Of a stretch of DNA of 64,000 nucleotides, positions 38,666 through 48,063 are shown piece by piece. The notes beneath the pieces are model-generated. The model was not told where the DNA came from, made no database searches, and saw nothing but the letters and a program-made list of their open reading frames with translations. A program made the position numbers and the translations under genes. The stretch spans positions 19,605 to 83,604 of the forward strand of contig CAMSQM010000007.1 of the NCBI GenBank assembly GCA_947062675.1. Direction: 5' to 3'. Numbering within the stretch: position 1 is the stretch's first letter; the number at the start of each line of letters is the position of its first letter. This stretch comes from an uncultured Roseburia sp. (GTDB taxonomy: Bacteria; Bacillota; Clostridia; Lachnospirales; Lachnospiraceae).

Positions 38666-39427
38666 ATGTACAATGATATTACAATCGGTTCGCTGACACT
38701 TCCGTTTCATATGTACGGTGTGATGATCGCAGCCGGATTTTTCATGGCGCTTCTTGTGACGCTGCGGCGGGGCAGGAGAGAGGGATTTGATGAGGACATT
38801 ATTTATGGTATTTTTTTCTGCGCGATCGTCGGCGGAATGGCGGGGACGCGCATTCTTTATTATATTGTGGATCTGCCTGCGATTCTGAAAAATCCCTCCA
38901 TTCTCTGGAATTTTAAAAACGGTTATGTGGTATACGGGGGGATTATCGGAGGGGCGCTTGTGAGTTACGGATATCTTCGCAGGAAAGGGCAGGCATTTCT
39001 TCCTCATTTTGATCTGGTAATGCCGGCCGTGGCGCTGGCACAGGGATTCGGGCGGCTCGGATGTTTTTTTGCGGGCTGCTGCTATGGGCGCGGGACAGAC
39101 GCCTGGTATGGGATCACATTTCACAATTCCAATTATGCGCCCAACGGTGTAAAGATGATTCCTACCCAGCTGATTTCCTCGGCCGGGGATTTTATAATCT
39201 GCGGGATTCTGCTTTTTTACGCCGGAAAAAAGCCGCAGACCGGCCGTGTGGCGGCGCTGTATCTGCTGTTGTACGGAGCCGGGAGATTTGCGGTCGAATT
39301 TCTGAGAAATGATTACCGGGGAAGCTTCGGACCGCTGTCCACATCACAGTTAATTTCGATCGGTGTCGTGGCAGGTGGAGCGGCGCTGTATCTGCTTGCT
39401 CCGCGAATGAAACGCTCTGCCCGCTGA
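38666..39427 (+). CDS. lgt: Prolipoprotein diacylglyceryl transferase
   Basis: 253 residues with about seven hydrophobic segments. The Lgt signature is present as GRLGCFFAGCCYGRGTD, with the conserved arginine, and HMYGVMIAAGF near the start and EFLRNDYRG near the end match the family's essential histidine and arginine regions. The enzyme moves diacylglycerol from phosphatidylglycerol to the lipobox cysteine of prolipoproteins, such as the DUF4430 protein at 10133. It lies 47 bases after trmN6 with an AAGGGATAAAAAAGT leader and may share its transcript. Confidence 0.95.
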   Translation: MYNDITIGSLTLPFHMYGVMIAAGFFMALLVTLRRGRREGFDEDIIYGIFFCAIVGGMAGTRILYYIVDLPAILKNPSILWNFKNGYVVYGGIIGGALVSYGYLRRKGQAFLPHFDLVMPAVALAQGFGRLGCFFAGCCYGRGTDAWYGITFHNSNYAPNGVKMIPTQLISSAGDFIICGILLFYAGKKPQTGRVAALYLLLYGAGRFAVEFLRNDYRGSFGPLSTSQLISIGVVAGGAALYLLAPRMKRSAR

Positions 39428-39483
39428 GAACATCTGTCTGTCTCATTCATACCAAAATTATAATACAATATTTTCCGGGGTTG

Positions 39484-39492
39484 TGCTATAAT
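39484..39492 (+). promoter_or_regulatory. Extended -10 promoter of the two-component/ABC operon
   Basis: TGCTATAAT gives a perfect -10 with the TG extension, about 60 bases before the response regulator start. The -35 position 17 bases upstream (TACAAT) is poor, so regulation by an activator is possible. Confidence 0.6.
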
Positions 39493-39518
39493 CTATGAGA
39501 AAAGTACCAGATAAGGCG

Positions 39519-39535
39519 GAATTCTCACAGAATTC
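39519..39535. promoter_or_regulatory. Palindrome downstream of the response regulator promoter
   Basis: GAATTCT and AGAATTC form a perfect 7-bp inverted repeat with a 3-base centre, located between the -10 box and the start codon. It could be an operator; no second copy was found nearby. Confidence 0.35.
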
Positions 39536-39551
39536 GGAAAGCAGGTAGATT

Positions 39552-40238
39552 GTGGAACGCATATTGGTGGTGGAGGATGATCTGGCTCTGAGCGCAGGTC
39601 TCTGTTTTGAGCTGGACAGCGCGGGATACACGGTTGTCGCAGCTTATAATTGCAATAAGGCGGTATCGCTGGTGTCACAGGAATCGTTTTCCCTGGCGGT
39701 ACTGGATGTGAATCTGCCGGACGGAAGTGGTTTTGACCTGTGCAGTACGGTAAAAGAGATCCGTCCGGAGCTGCCGGTAATTTTTCTGACGGCAAATGAT
39801 CTGGAGCAGGATATTCTCAATGGTTTTGATCTGGGAGCAGAGGATTATATTACCAAGCCCTTTAATATGAAAATCCTTCTGCGGCGGGTGGAGGTGGCGA
39901 TCCGCCGCGCAGGTCCGTCAAAAACGGCTGAGGACGGCTGGGGAGACGGCTGGCTGCAGCTGGATTTTGGCGCGTTGACAGCTGTGCGGGGCACGGAAAA
40001 GCTTTCAATCACTCCGAATGAATACAAACTTTTAAAGATTCTCACCGCCAGCGCAGGGAACATCGTCACCCGCCAGATTCTGCTCGAAAAGCTCTGGGAC
40101 AGTGGCGGGAATTTTATTGATGATCACACGCTGACTGTCACGCTCAACCGGCTGCGTGGGAAAATTGAAGATAAGGAACACAGTTATATCCGTACAGTCC
40201 GCGGGATGGGATATATCTGGACCGGGAGGCAGAATTGA
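39552..40238 (+). CDS. OmpR-family response regulator
   Basis: 228 residues. The receiver starts RILVVEDDLALSAGL with the acidic pocket, contains the phospho-accepting aspartate in AVLDVNLPDGSGFD and the conserved threonine and lysine in IFLTAND and DYITKPF. The C-terminal winged helix ends IRTVRGMGYIW, diagnostic of the OmpR/PhoB group. The start is a GTG at 39552. It overlaps the histidine kinase gene by four bases and is followed by an ABC transporter, the usual arrangement of Bce-type antimicrobial peptide sensing and resistance modules. Confidence 0.92.
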   Translation: MERILVVEDDLALSAGLCFELDSAGYTVVAAYNCNKAVSLVSQESFSLAVLDVNLPDGSGFDLCSTVKEIRPELPVIFLTANDLEQDILNGFDLGAEDYITKPFNMKILLRRVEVAIRRAGPSKTAEDGWGDGWLQLDFGALTAVRGTEKLSITPNEYKLLKILTASAGNIVTRQILLEKLWDSGGNFIDDHTLTVTLNRLRGKIEDKEHSYIRTVRGMGYIWTGRQN

Positions 40239-41257
40239 ATAAGAAACAGGCCATTGTGTGCCGGCTGTTTTTTGTGGCAGGTGCTGTCATGTTCATGGCA
40301 GTACTTTTTTGGCTTTTGTGGCGTGAAGTGCCGGCTGCGGCAGTGCGGAGAAAGATACTCGCGGTTTTCGGAGGTGTGATTCTTCTGGCGGCGCTGTGGG
40401 CGCGGTATCAGAGATGGCAGGTGTCCCGGTTTGCCGACGAACTCTGCCAGACTCTGGACGCTCTGATTGCAGGGAGAGAGCCGGAGCAGTATCATCCCTA
40501 CGAGGATTCACTGACGGCAAAGGTACAGGGAAAGCTGATGCAGTACTATGATATTATGCACGAGGGCAGGCGGCAGAGTGAGAAAGACAAACAGATTATT
40601 CAGGAGCTGGTCAGCGATATTTCCCATCAGGTCAGAACGCCTGTCTCTAATATAAGGATGTTTACCGGGATTCTGCAGCAGCATCATCTGCCGGAGGAAA
40701 AACAGGCGGAATTTCTGGAACTGATGGAGGGACAGGTGGACAAACTGGATTTTCTGATGCAGTCGCTGATCCGCATGTCGCGCCTTGAGACGGGAACATT
40801 TGTTTTGAATATAGAGAAAGCGCGGCTGACGGATACCATCGCGCGGGCAGTGAGCGCGGTGTGGACAAAGGCAGAGTGCAGAAATATTGAGATTAGCGTG
40901 GAGTGTGAAGATCATGTGACGGCGCAGCATGATCCGAAATGGACCGCTGAGGCTCTTTTTAATCTGCTGGATAACGCGGTGAAATACACGCCGGAAGGGG
41001 GCAGTGTGACAGTCAGTGTCTCTCCCTGGCAGTTTTACACGCGGATAGATGTCCGGGATACCGGGATGGGGATACCGGAATGTCATTATCATGATGTATT
41101 CAAAAGGTTTTTCCGCGCGCAGGAGGCTGCCGGAAAAGAAGGAGTGGGGCTCGGTCTGTACCTGGCCAACGGAATTATCATGCGGCAGAGAGGATATATC
41201 TGCGTAAAATCAAAAGAGGGGGAGGGCTCGGTATTTTCCGTGTATCTGCTCACCTGA
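40235..41257 (+). CDS. Sensor histidine kinase with short membrane domain
   Basis: 340 residues. Two helices at about 7-30 and 42-60 leave only about ten residues outside the membrane, as in BceS-like intramembrane-sensing kinases. The HisKA motif SDISHQVRTPVSNIR holds the phospho-accepting histidine, and the ATPase domain shows LLDNAVKYT, DTGMGIP and GVGLGLYLA. Such kinases usually sense through the partner ABC permease encoded downstream. The start is TTG, overlapping the regulator stop. I infer a cell-envelope stress or peptide antibiotic signal. Confidence 0.9.
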   Translation: MNKKQAIVCRLFFVAGAVMFMAVLFWLLWREVPAAAVRRKILAVFGGVILLAALWARYQRWQVSRFADELCQTLDALIAGREPEQYHPYEDSLTAKVQGKLMQYYDIMHEGRRQSEKDKQIIQELVSDISHQVRTPVSNIRMFTGILQQHHLPEEKQAEFLELMEGQVDKLDFLMQSLIRMSRLETGTFVLNIEKARLTDTIARAVSAVWTKAECRNIEISVECEDHVTAQHDPKWTAEALFNLLDNAVKYTPEGGSVTVSVSPWQFYTRIDVRDTGMGIPECHYHDVFKRFFRAQEAAGKEGVGLGLYLANGIIMRQRGYICVKSKEGEGSVFSVYLLT

Positions 41258-41289
41258 ACCGGAAGATAAGAGAAAGAAGAAGGAAAAAA

Positions 41290-41961
41290 ATGGATATTGT
41301 AACAGTAAGTCATTTGAAGAAATATTTTGGAAAAGGAGAAAAACAGGTCAGGGCGCTTGACGGGATCGATCTTGCGATTGAAAAGGGGAAGTTTACCGCG
41401 GTGATCGGTGCTTCCGGTTCGGGTAAGACAACATTGCTGAATATGATCGGCGGAATGGATATTCCCGACGAGGGGGAAGTGATTGTGGACGGGGTAAAAC
41501 TTGCGGGGCTGAAAGAAAAACAGCTTGCCGTTTTCCGCCGCAGAAAAGTGGGAGTGATTTATCAGCAGTTTAATCTGATTCCCATTCTCACGGTCAGGGA
41601 AAATATTCTGTTTCCCGTGCATCTGTCGGGGGAGACGGAAGACTCTGCGTTTTTTCAGGAGATCGTCCGTCTGCTTTCTCTGACAGATCGCCTGGGTGCC
41701 TATCCGCATGAACTGTCCGGAGGGGGACAGCAGCGTGTGGCGATTGCCCGTGCGCTTGTGGCAAAACCTGCCATCCTGCTGGCCGACGAGCCGACCGGCA
41801 ATCTGGATTCCAGGAGCGGATGGGATGTTCTGGGGCTTCTGAAACTGTCGGTGGAGACGTATCATCAGACCCTCATTATGATCACACACAATCTGGAAAT
41901 CGCCCAGATGGCTGACCGGGTGGTGCGCATCGAAGATGGCCGTATCCGGAATCAGGAATGA
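41290..41961 (+). CDS. ABC transporter ATP-binding protein (LolD/BceA-like)
   Basis: 223 residues of the MacB/LolD/BceA group: Walker A GASGSGKTTLL, Q-loop in YQQFNLIP, signature LSGGGQQRVAIARAL, Walker [13 protein letters not shown] and the switch histidine in ITHN. The usual LSGGQQQR has a glycine at the fifth position here (LSGGGQQR), a mild variant. It powers the two-domain FtsX permease encoded next and follows the two-component pair, consistent with a peptide-detoxifying or signalling transporter. Confidence 0.92.
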   Translation: MDIVTVSHLKKYFGKGEKQVRALDGIDLAIEKGKFTAVIGASGSGKTTLLNMIGGMDIPDEGEVIVDGVKLAGLKEKQLAVFRRRKVGVIYQQFNLIPILTVRENILFPVHLSGETEDSAFFQEIVRLLSLTDRLGAYPHELSGGGQQRVAIARALVAKPAILLADEPTGNLDSRSGWDVLGLLKLSVETYHQTLIMITHNLEIAQMADRVVRIEDGRIRNQE

Positions 41962-41971
41962 GGGGTGTGAG

Positions 41972-44515
41972 ATGCTTAAAAATAATAATCTGAAAATCTG
42001 TTATCTCCTGGCGCTGAGGGATCTGGGATTTCACAAAATGCGGACTCTTTTTGTGATACTGGCTGTCAGCCTGGTCACCGGAATGTTTACGTTTGTATTT
42101 CTTCTGGGCACTTCAGTGGAGGAAGCTTATCTGTCTGCTTTCCGGTATTCCTATGGTTCTACGAGTCATATTATCTGCACCGGTCTGACTGCGCAGCAGG
42201 CGCGGGATATCTCGCAGGATCCGGGAGTAAAAAGCACCGTACAGTATACGTCGGTCGGTTTTGTGTCGGACGAGATGATGGGCAGCCGCCATGTGGAACT
42301 TGCGGTGGCGGATGAAGCCTATGCGCAGAGTGTATCCTCTCTTCCTGACCGGGGTCGTATGCCGGAACATCTCTCTGAGATTGCGCTGGATGAACTGACA
42401 ATGGATTCCCTGGGGATTTTGCGGGAAGAGGGATATGAATTTACGCTGCAGTGGACTGATCCGTACGGAAAAGTGCATGATAACCGTTTTACCCTCTGTG
42501 GCTGGTGGGAAAGTTCTTTTAATTTTACTCAGGCCTGTGCATGGATTACGCCGGAGCAGGCGGAAAAGCTGCTGCCCGGATATAGTGCGGATGAGGCGGA
42601 AAATGTGACGCTGGGTGTCTGTCTTCATCAGCCGGACGATCTCACAGGCCAGGCAGAGACTCTTTTACAGACACATGGGATAAAAGAGACAGAGTTTACC
42701 ATCAATCCGGGCTTTCACAGAGTCAGCAGAGAGCAGGCGCGGGGAAAGTCGATGTCGTTTTATACGCCTGCCGTCCTGGTGCTGCTCTGTGGGTTCCTGA
42801 TGGTTTTCAGTATTCTGAAAGTGTCTGTGTCGCGGGATACGCAGTATTTTGCGATACTGAAAATGACCGGGATGACGCCGGAACAGATAAGCAGGATACT
42901 TCTGATTTCTGCGGTATTTGTCTCCATGGCCGGTATGGTCCCCGGATTTCTTCTGGGATTTGCAGTCTATTACGGGATGCTTCCCATGATTGTGACAGGT
43001 TTTGACGGGCATCCGGCATCATATCTGCTGAGCTGGCAGCCATTTGTATGCGCGGCAGTCTGTACACTGGTTACTGTTATTCCGGCTTACCTGATTCCGG
43101 CCGTCCGCATCTGCCGGCAGACGCCGGCTGCGGTTCTGACTGACGATGTCCCGCGTTCCGGGCGGGGCGGGCGGAATGGTACAGGGCGCATAACGCTGCT
43201 CCGGCTCGCGTCTGTGTCATTGAAAACGGGAACAGGTCAGACAATATTGTCCGCGCTTTCTTTGCTGGCGGCGTTTGCGATGATTTGCGGCAGCTATATC
43301 AGTTATGTCAGTTATGAGGAGGAGATTTATCTGGCGGCTTTCTGTCCCTGGGACTATATTATCAGTGACGGGTCGGTACAGATCAGCGCACAGCGGTATA
43401 ATGAAAAAAACCGGGGAATTACCGAAGAAATGGTGGATCATCTGCGCGCGTTTCCGGAAGTGAGCGCGGTGAGCGGGCTTAAAAGTCATGAAATGGAACT
43501 GACGGCTTCACCAGAACTTCTTGAGATTTTAACGGCATATTATAATGATATTGATGAGGGCGAGGGTGTGCCGCGCCGCCAGCTGATGGACTGGCAGCCT
43601 GACTGGGATCCTGCGTTCCGGAAAGTAGAGGAAACCGGAAAATATACGGCGATTGTTATGGGGGTGGAAGGGGCGTTTCTCGATTATATTACGAAATATG
43701 AGCCGCTGACGCACGGTTCTTTTGACCCGGAACATTTTGAGAGCGGGGAGTATGTTCTGACAGCAGGCGCTTACGATGAAGAACTTTCCACCCTGCCGGC
43801 AGGAGCCCGGGTTGAACTGAACGGGCGTACATTTGAGGTGATGGCGGTGGCGGTCGGCGATCCTGACATACTGAGTGGAGGAAACAGCCCTGCCGCGGTC
43901 TTTCATCTTCTGTACTATGTGCCGCTGAGCGTGTTCGATGAACTTTTTCCGGGGCAGGCATACCGCCAGCTTGCGGTGGAGATGGTTCCGGAAAAACAGG
44001 AGACATCCGGGATATTTCCGGACGGTCGCGAACCGGAGACAAACCGGGGGATCTATGTGAGATCCAGAAAAGAATATCAGGAAAGATTTGAAAATTCCAG
44101 GTGGAATGTGATTATTGTAAATCTGATGATCGGCAGCGTCATGCTGATGATCGGACTGCTGAATTTTATCAATGCGATTCTCACAAAAATGCTGGGAAGG
44201 CGGCGGGAATTTGCTATGTATGAGAGTCTGGGCGTCACGGGGGGACAGCTGCGGAAGCTGATTTTCATGGAGGGGATAATTTTTGTCGCACAGATTGTGG
44301 CTTTTGTGGTTCCGGCGACGTTTCTGATTACCTGGTTCGGCATGCCGGTGATTTTTTCAGGGATGAATACCTGGTGCATGGTCTACCGGTATACACTGGC
44401 GCCTCTGTGGATCTTTCTGCCGGTTCTGATTCTGCTGGCTGTGGCAGTTCCGCAGGCAGGACTGGGACTGGTGAGAAAGGGGACGATTACGGAGCGGCTT
44501 AAGTTTATGGAGTGA
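41972..44515 (+). CDS. ABC transporter permease, FtsX-like, two FtsX domains
   Basis: About 847 residues from ATG 41972. One N-terminal helix (TLFVILAVSLVTGMFTFVF) precedes a long extracellular domain (about 50-270), then three helices with the FtsX pattern (LKMTGMTPEQISRILLIS), a second unit with one helix near 425, another external stretch (450-690) and three closing helices (MYESLGVTGGQLRKLIFMEG). This 1+3+1+3 layout is usual for MacB-like permeases, while BceB has one large loop, so the transporter is closer to the YclI/MacB-like type. Substrate unknown. Confidence 0.88.
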   Translation: MLKNNNLKICYLLALRDLGFHKMRTLFVILAVSLVTGMFTFVFLLGTSVEEAYLSAFRYSYGSTSHIICTGLTAQQARDISQDPGVKSTVQYTSVGFVSDEMMGSRHVELAVADEAYAQSVSSLPDRGRMPEHLSEIALDELTMDSLGILREEGYEFTLQWTDPYGKVHDNRFTLCGWWESSFNFTQACAWITPEQAEKLLPGYSADEAENVTLGVCLHQPDDLTGQAETLLQTHGIKETEFTINPGFHRVSREQARGKSMSFYTPAVLVLLCGFLMVFSILKVSVSRDTQYFAILKMTGMTPEQISRILLISAVFVSMAGMVPGFLLGFAVYYGMLPMIVTGFDGHPASYLLSWQPFVCAAVCTLVTVIPAYLIPAVRICRQTPAAVLTDDVPRSGRGGRNGTGRITLLRLASVSLKTGTGQTILSALSLLAAFAMICGSYISYVSYEEEIYLAAFCPWDYIISDGSVQISAQRYNEKNRGITEEMVDHLRAFPEVSAVSGLKSHEMELTASPELLEILTAYYNDIDEGEGVPRRQLMDWQPDWDPAFRKVEETGKYTAIVMGVEGAFLDYITKYEPLTHGSFDPEHFESGEYVLTAGAYDEELSTLPAGARVELNGRTFEVMAVAVGDPDILSGGNSPAAVFHLLYYVPLSVFDELFPGQAYRQLAVEMVPEKQETSGIFPDGREPETNRGIYVRSRKEYQERFENSRWNVIIVNLMIGSVMLMIGLLNFINAILTKMLGRRREFAMYESLGVTGGQLRKLIFMEGIIFVAQIVAFVVPATFLITWFGMPVIFSGMNTWCMVYRYTLAPLWIFLPVLILLAVAVPQAGLGLVRKGTITERLKFME

Positions 44516-44547
44516 AGTATCATCTTTTTTCCGGGAGGCCGGAAAAG

Positions 44548-44575
44548 TTGCAAAAATGTACCTCTTCCGTACCAT
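44548..44575 (+). promoter_or_regulatory. Possible promoter of the orphan ABC ATPase gene
   Basis: TTGCAA and TACCAT are 16 bases apart, about 70 bases upstream of the ATPase start. The boxes are only partly consensus. Confidence 0.35.
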
Positions 44576-44645
44576 TGTTTTGATATCTGTCTGTTACTGT
44601 TGAGACAGGGATGAAAGAAACAGGCGTTGTATGGAGGCGGGATTT

Positions 44646-45314
44646 ATGGAAATGATTATAAAGGTGACCGGACTGAAAAAATACTATGGAGAAGGAGAGA
44701 CTCTGGTCAAAGCGCTGGACGGTGTGGATCTGGAAATTGAGAGGGGAAAGTTTATCGCGATTACCGGCAGGTCAGGATCAGGGAAATCCACGCTGCTCAA
44801 TATGCTGGGCGGTCTTGATATTCCGTCAGAGGGCAGTATACGGATTGGCGGCACGCAGCTTGAAAAGTTAAGCAGCGAACAGGCGACGATATTCCGGCGC
44901 AGACAGATCGGTTTTATTTTTCAGAATTATAATCTGATCCCTGTGTTAAATGTATGGGAAAATATTGTGTTTCCGATTCTGATGGACGGCTGGGAGCCGG
45001 ATAAACAATTTATTATGGAGATTGTGCGTCTGCTCAGGCTGGATGAGAAACTGGACAGACTGCCGCTTAATCTCTCCGGCGGGCAGCAGCAGTGTGTGGC
45101 GATCGCCCGTGCCCTGGCTATAAGGCCGTCCGTTATCCTGGCAGATGAGCCGACAGGTAATCTTGACAGCAGGACAGGTGATGATGTGATCGGAGTCATG
45201 AAAATGGCGGGAATCCGGTTTTGTCAGACAATCGTTCTGATCACGCACAATCCCCTGATTGCGCGGATGGCAGACTGTGTGATCAGGATGAAAGACGGGC
45301 GTATTGAGAGCTGA
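44646..45314 (+). CDS. Orphan ABC transporter ATP-binding protein
   Basis: 222 residues from ATG 44646 (GGAGG nine bases upstream; ATG 44631 is an alternative). It is closely related to the ATPase at 41290: Walker [22 protein letters not shown], Walker [13 protein letters not shown] and ITHN are intact. The signature is [15 protein letters not shown], in which the very conserved arginine after QQQ is a cysteine. No permease gene follows before the flagellar operon, so it either shares the FtsX permease encoded upstream or is the remainder of a second transporter. Confidence 0.85.
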   Translation: MEMIIKVTGLKKYYGEGETLVKALDGVDLEIERGKFIAITGRSGSGKSTLLNMLGGLDIPSEGSIRIGGTQLEKLSSEQATIFRRRQIGFIFQNYNLIPVLNVWENIVFPILMDGWEPDKQFIMEIVRLLRLDEKLDRLPLNLSGGQQQCVAIARALAIRPSVILADEPTGNLDSRTGDDVIGVMKMAGIRFCQTIVLITHNPLIARMADCVIRMKDGRIES

Positions 45315-45368
45315 GTCCGGTCGGGTTCCGGCAGCCGGCGGGCTTCTCTTTTTATTTTTTCCTGTGGC

Positions 45369-45395
45369 TAATGAAAAGGATAAATCGTCCGATAT
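45369..45395 (+). promoter_or_regulatory. Sigma-28 (FliA/SigD) type promoter of the flgM operon
   Basis: TAAT, 15 bases, TCCGATAT: compare the flagellar consensus TAAA-N15-GCCGATAA/T. It lies about 45 bases before flgM and has the same form as the promoter at 52385. Confidence 0.75.
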
Positions 45396-45438
45396 AAACA
45401 CTATAAAGTGATTTCAAGGAAGAAAGGAGATGCCATTT

Positions 45439-45720
45439 ATGCGTATAGAAGCTTATAATCAGGTGGCAGCAGTTTACAGCACAGGCAGGGCAGCCGGCGC
45501 TAAGAGGACGGCGGAGACACCGGCCGGCAGGGATGAGGTACAGATTTCTTCCTTTGGGCGTGATTACCAGATTGCAAAGCAGGCATTGGCAGAGACTCCC
45601 GATATCAGGGAAGAGAAGGTCACGGAAGCGGCGGCTAAGGTTCATTCCGGCAGCTACAGCGTTGATGCAGGAGATTTTGCAGACAGACTGCTGGAGCGGT
45701 ACCGTTCACTGATGTTATAG
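45439..45720 (+). CDS. flgM: Anti-sigma-28 factor FlgM
   Basis: 93 residues from ATG 45439; AAAGGAG lies 9 bases upstream, while an ATG at 45430 directly abuts it. FlgM-type segments are DEVQISSFGRDYQIAKQAL and, at the end, SGSYSVDAGDFADRLLERYR. FlgM holds sigma-28 inactive until the hook is finished and FlgM is exported. It is itself behind a sigma-28 promoter, giving the known negative feedback, and opens the cluster of late flagellar genes. Confidence 0.9.
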   Translation: MRIEAYNQVAAVYSTGRAAGAKRTAETPAGRDEVQISSFGRDYQIAKQALAETPDIREEKVTEAAAKVHSGSYSVDAGDFADRLLERYRSLML

Positions 45721-45736
45721 GAAATGAGGGCAGAAC

Positions 45737-46249
45737 GTGGCTAGTTTAATGGAAGAGCTTTTGGAGGTCCTGGGAGAGGAAGAGGCGCAGTATGAGGCGC
45801 TGATAGAGCTGGGCGGCGCCAAGAAGGACGCCGTGATCAGAGCGGATATCACACAGCTTGGCAGGATCACGGTACAGGAGCAGGATGCGGCGAGCATGCT
45901 TTTGAATCTCTCAAATAAAAGGACGCGGGTGCTGAATGATATGGCGACGGTTCTTGGAAAAGAACCGTCTGACATGACGATTGCAAAAATGATCGGCTAT
46001 CTCGAAAAACAGCCCGAGGAGCAGAGGCAGCTTCAGGAGAAGCAGGAGCAGCTTCTGAAAGTGGGGACACAGATGCGCACCATAAACCAGCAGAATGAAG
46101 TTCTGCTGAAACAGGCACTGGAAATGGTGGAATTCGACCTTACGCTGCTGAGAAGCATGCGGCAGGCGCCAGAGACTGCAAACTACAATAAAAATGCCTA
46201 CAATACTGGCGAGCTGCTTGGAAGCAGCGGTTTTGATGCAAAACAGTAG
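45737..46249 (+). CDS. flgN: FlgN family export chaperone
   Basis: 170 residues, almost wholly helical and coiled-coil, starting with the FlgN pattern LMEELLEVLGEEEAQYEALI and continuing with a leucine/glutamine-rich second half. FlgN guards the hook-filament junction proteins FlgK and FlgL before export, which matches the three junction-protein genes that follow. The start is a GTG at 45737, 16 bases after flgM. Confidence 0.85.
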   Translation: MASLMEELLEVLGEEEAQYEALIELGGAKKDAVIRADITQLGRITVQEQDAASMLLNLSNKRTRVLNDMATVLGKEPSDMTIAKMIGYLEKQPEEQRQLQEKQEQLLKVGTQMRTINQQNEVLLKQALEMVEFDLTLLRSMRQAPETANYNKNAYNTGELLGSSGFDAKQ

Positions 46250-46269
46250 GCTGAAGGGAGGAAACTGCC

Positions 46270-48015
46270 ATGGCAAATGGTTTTGGAACTTTATTTATCG
46301 GCGTCTCGGGTCTGCAGAGCAGCCAGAACGCGCTCAATATCACGGCGAACAATCTTGCGAATGTGGATACCGCGGGGTATGTCCGCCAGCAGGTGATGTT
46401 TGGGGATCGCAATTATCTGACATTTAATACGACGGCGGCTATCAGCAAACAGCAGTCGGGTCTTGGAGTTCAGATCTGCGATGTGGTACATACAAGAGAT
46501 GTGTTTCTTGACAGGCTTTACCGGTCCGAATCGGGCCGTTATTCTTTTTATTCGGCCACAGCGGAAGCGGCGTACGAAGTTGAGACTTATTTTCAGGAGC
46601 TGGAGGGTGTGGCGTTCCAGGGAGCCCTGGAGGATTTCTGGAAATCATTCGAGGAGTTCTATAAGGGACCGGATGACAGCGTGAATCAGAATCTGGTTCT
46701 TCAGAAGGCACAGCTTTTCATCAGCAGGGGAAAGGCAATCTACGACGGTCTTAAGAGTTACCAGAATAATATCAATACACAGATCTCCGATGATATTGAT
46801 CAGATCAATGAGCTGGGCAAGAGCATCTATGAGCTCAACAAAGCGATTTTAAGTATTGAGGCCGGGGATCTCGAGACTGCGATGACACTGCGCGACGCGC
46901 GAGATCTGGCGCTTGACGAGCTTTCGAGTCTTGTGGATATCACCTACACTGAACAGGCGGACGGAGTTGTGAAGGTGAGCATTGAGGGAACGGAATTTGT
47001 CGACGGGGCGCGGGTTTATGCGATGGCGTCAAGAAGAGATCCGTCGACGGGATTTCTCACACCGTACTGGCCGCATCTCTCGAATCTGAATAAGGATTCC
47101 TATGTCAATGTGTTCAACTTTAAAAATGATATCTCATCGGCGAACGGCAATGATATGGGAGAACTGAAAGCCCTGATACTTGCGCGGGGCGATAAGGTGG
47201 CAAATTATACCGATGTGACGGGCAAGACGCTCGATGAATACAATAATGGCGCGGGAATGTCCGTCATGATGAAAGCGCAGGCGGAGTTCGATCAGCTGAT
47301 GCACGGTGTGATTACGGCGCTCAACGATGTATTCTGCCCGAATGACACGGCGTCTGCGGTGTACGGGACCGGGGCAGGTTTTCCGATCACGGCGACGGCG
47401 GCGGACGGAACCCAGTATACGATTAACGCGGACACAAAGGTACTGGATGTCAATAACTGTTCCTACGGCATAGATATGAAGCTGCCTCCGCGGGAGCTTT
47501 TTACCAGGCGTGGGACGGAGCGTTACACGGAAGTGACGGCGAACGGGGAGACCTATTATATTTATAACGAGGAAGATCCGGAGGATACCTCAAAACAGTA
47601 CACGGTACAGAGTGTGAGCGTTAACTCTGAGCTGGTGGATTATGAGGCTCTGATTCCCCATCTGATGAAAAACGGGGATGTCAACCAGCCGATGGCATTA
47701 AAGCTTTCGGAGGAGGTGTGGAGCAGGGAAAATCTGACCCTTAATCCGGGAGACCCGAGACCGTGCAGTATCAAGACCTATTATATCGCGATGTCGGGTG
47801 AGATGGCGACATTTGAGAATATCTATTCATCCGCGGCGTCAAGCCTTGCGGGAAGTGTTGCGTCTGTTGATAATCAGAGACAGCAGGTAATCGGTGTGTC
47901 ATCCGACGAGGAGCTGACAAAGATGATCAAATTCCAGAATGCGTACAATGCGTCCAGCCGGTTTATCAATGTGGTAAACGAGATGATCGAGCATCTGATT
48001 ACGCAGCTTGGATAA
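46270..48015 (+). CDS. flgK: Flagellar hook-associated protein 1 FlgK (first copy)
   Basis: 581 residues. The N-terminal heptad segment LFIGVSGLQSSQNALNITAN and NLANVDTAGYVRQQV is the flagellar rod/hook D0 signature, and the C-terminal end VSSDEELTKMIKFQNAYNAS, then SRFINVVNEMIEHLI, is the matching closing helix. FlgK forms the first ring of the hook-filament junction. The middle domain is family-typical. A second, clearly different flgK follows 48 bases later. GGGAGGAAA precedes the ATG. Confidence 0.93.
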   Translation: MANGFGTLFIGVSGLQSSQNALNITANNLANVDTAGYVRQQVMFGDRNYLTFNTTAAISKQQSGLGVQICDVVHTRDVFLDRLYRSESGRYSFYSATAEAAYEVETYFQELEGVAFQGALEDFWKSFEEFYKGPDDSVNQNLVLQKAQLFISRGKAIYDGLKSYQNNINTQISDDIDQINELGKSIYELNKAILSIEAGDLETAMTLRDARDLALDELSSLVDITYTEQADGVVKVSIEGTEFVDGARVYAMASRRDPSTGFLTPYWPHLSNLNKDSYVNVFNFKNDISSANGNDMGELKALILARGDKVANYTDVTGKTLDEYNNGAGMSVMMKAQAEFDQLMHGVITALNDVFCPNDTASAVYGTGAGFPITATAADGTQYTINADTKVLDVNNCSYGIDMKLPPRELFTRRGTERYTEVTANGETYYIYNEEDPEDTSKQYTVQSVSVNSELVDYEALIPHLMKNGDVNQPMALKLSEEVWSRENLTLNPGDPRPCSIKTYYIAMSGEMATFENIYSSAASSLAGSVASVDNQRQQVIGVSSDEELTKMIKFQNAYNASSRFINVVNEMIEHLITQLG

Positions 48016-48063
48016 GAGAAAAAGTAACCGTATACACCGGAATATCCTAAGAGAGGTGGATCT

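Noticed and set aside
44524..44546. Hairpin TTTTCCGG/CCGGAAAA after the FtsX permease gene as a terminator
   Set aside because: The stem is short (8 bp) and no T run follows it in either direction, so termination there is not supported.
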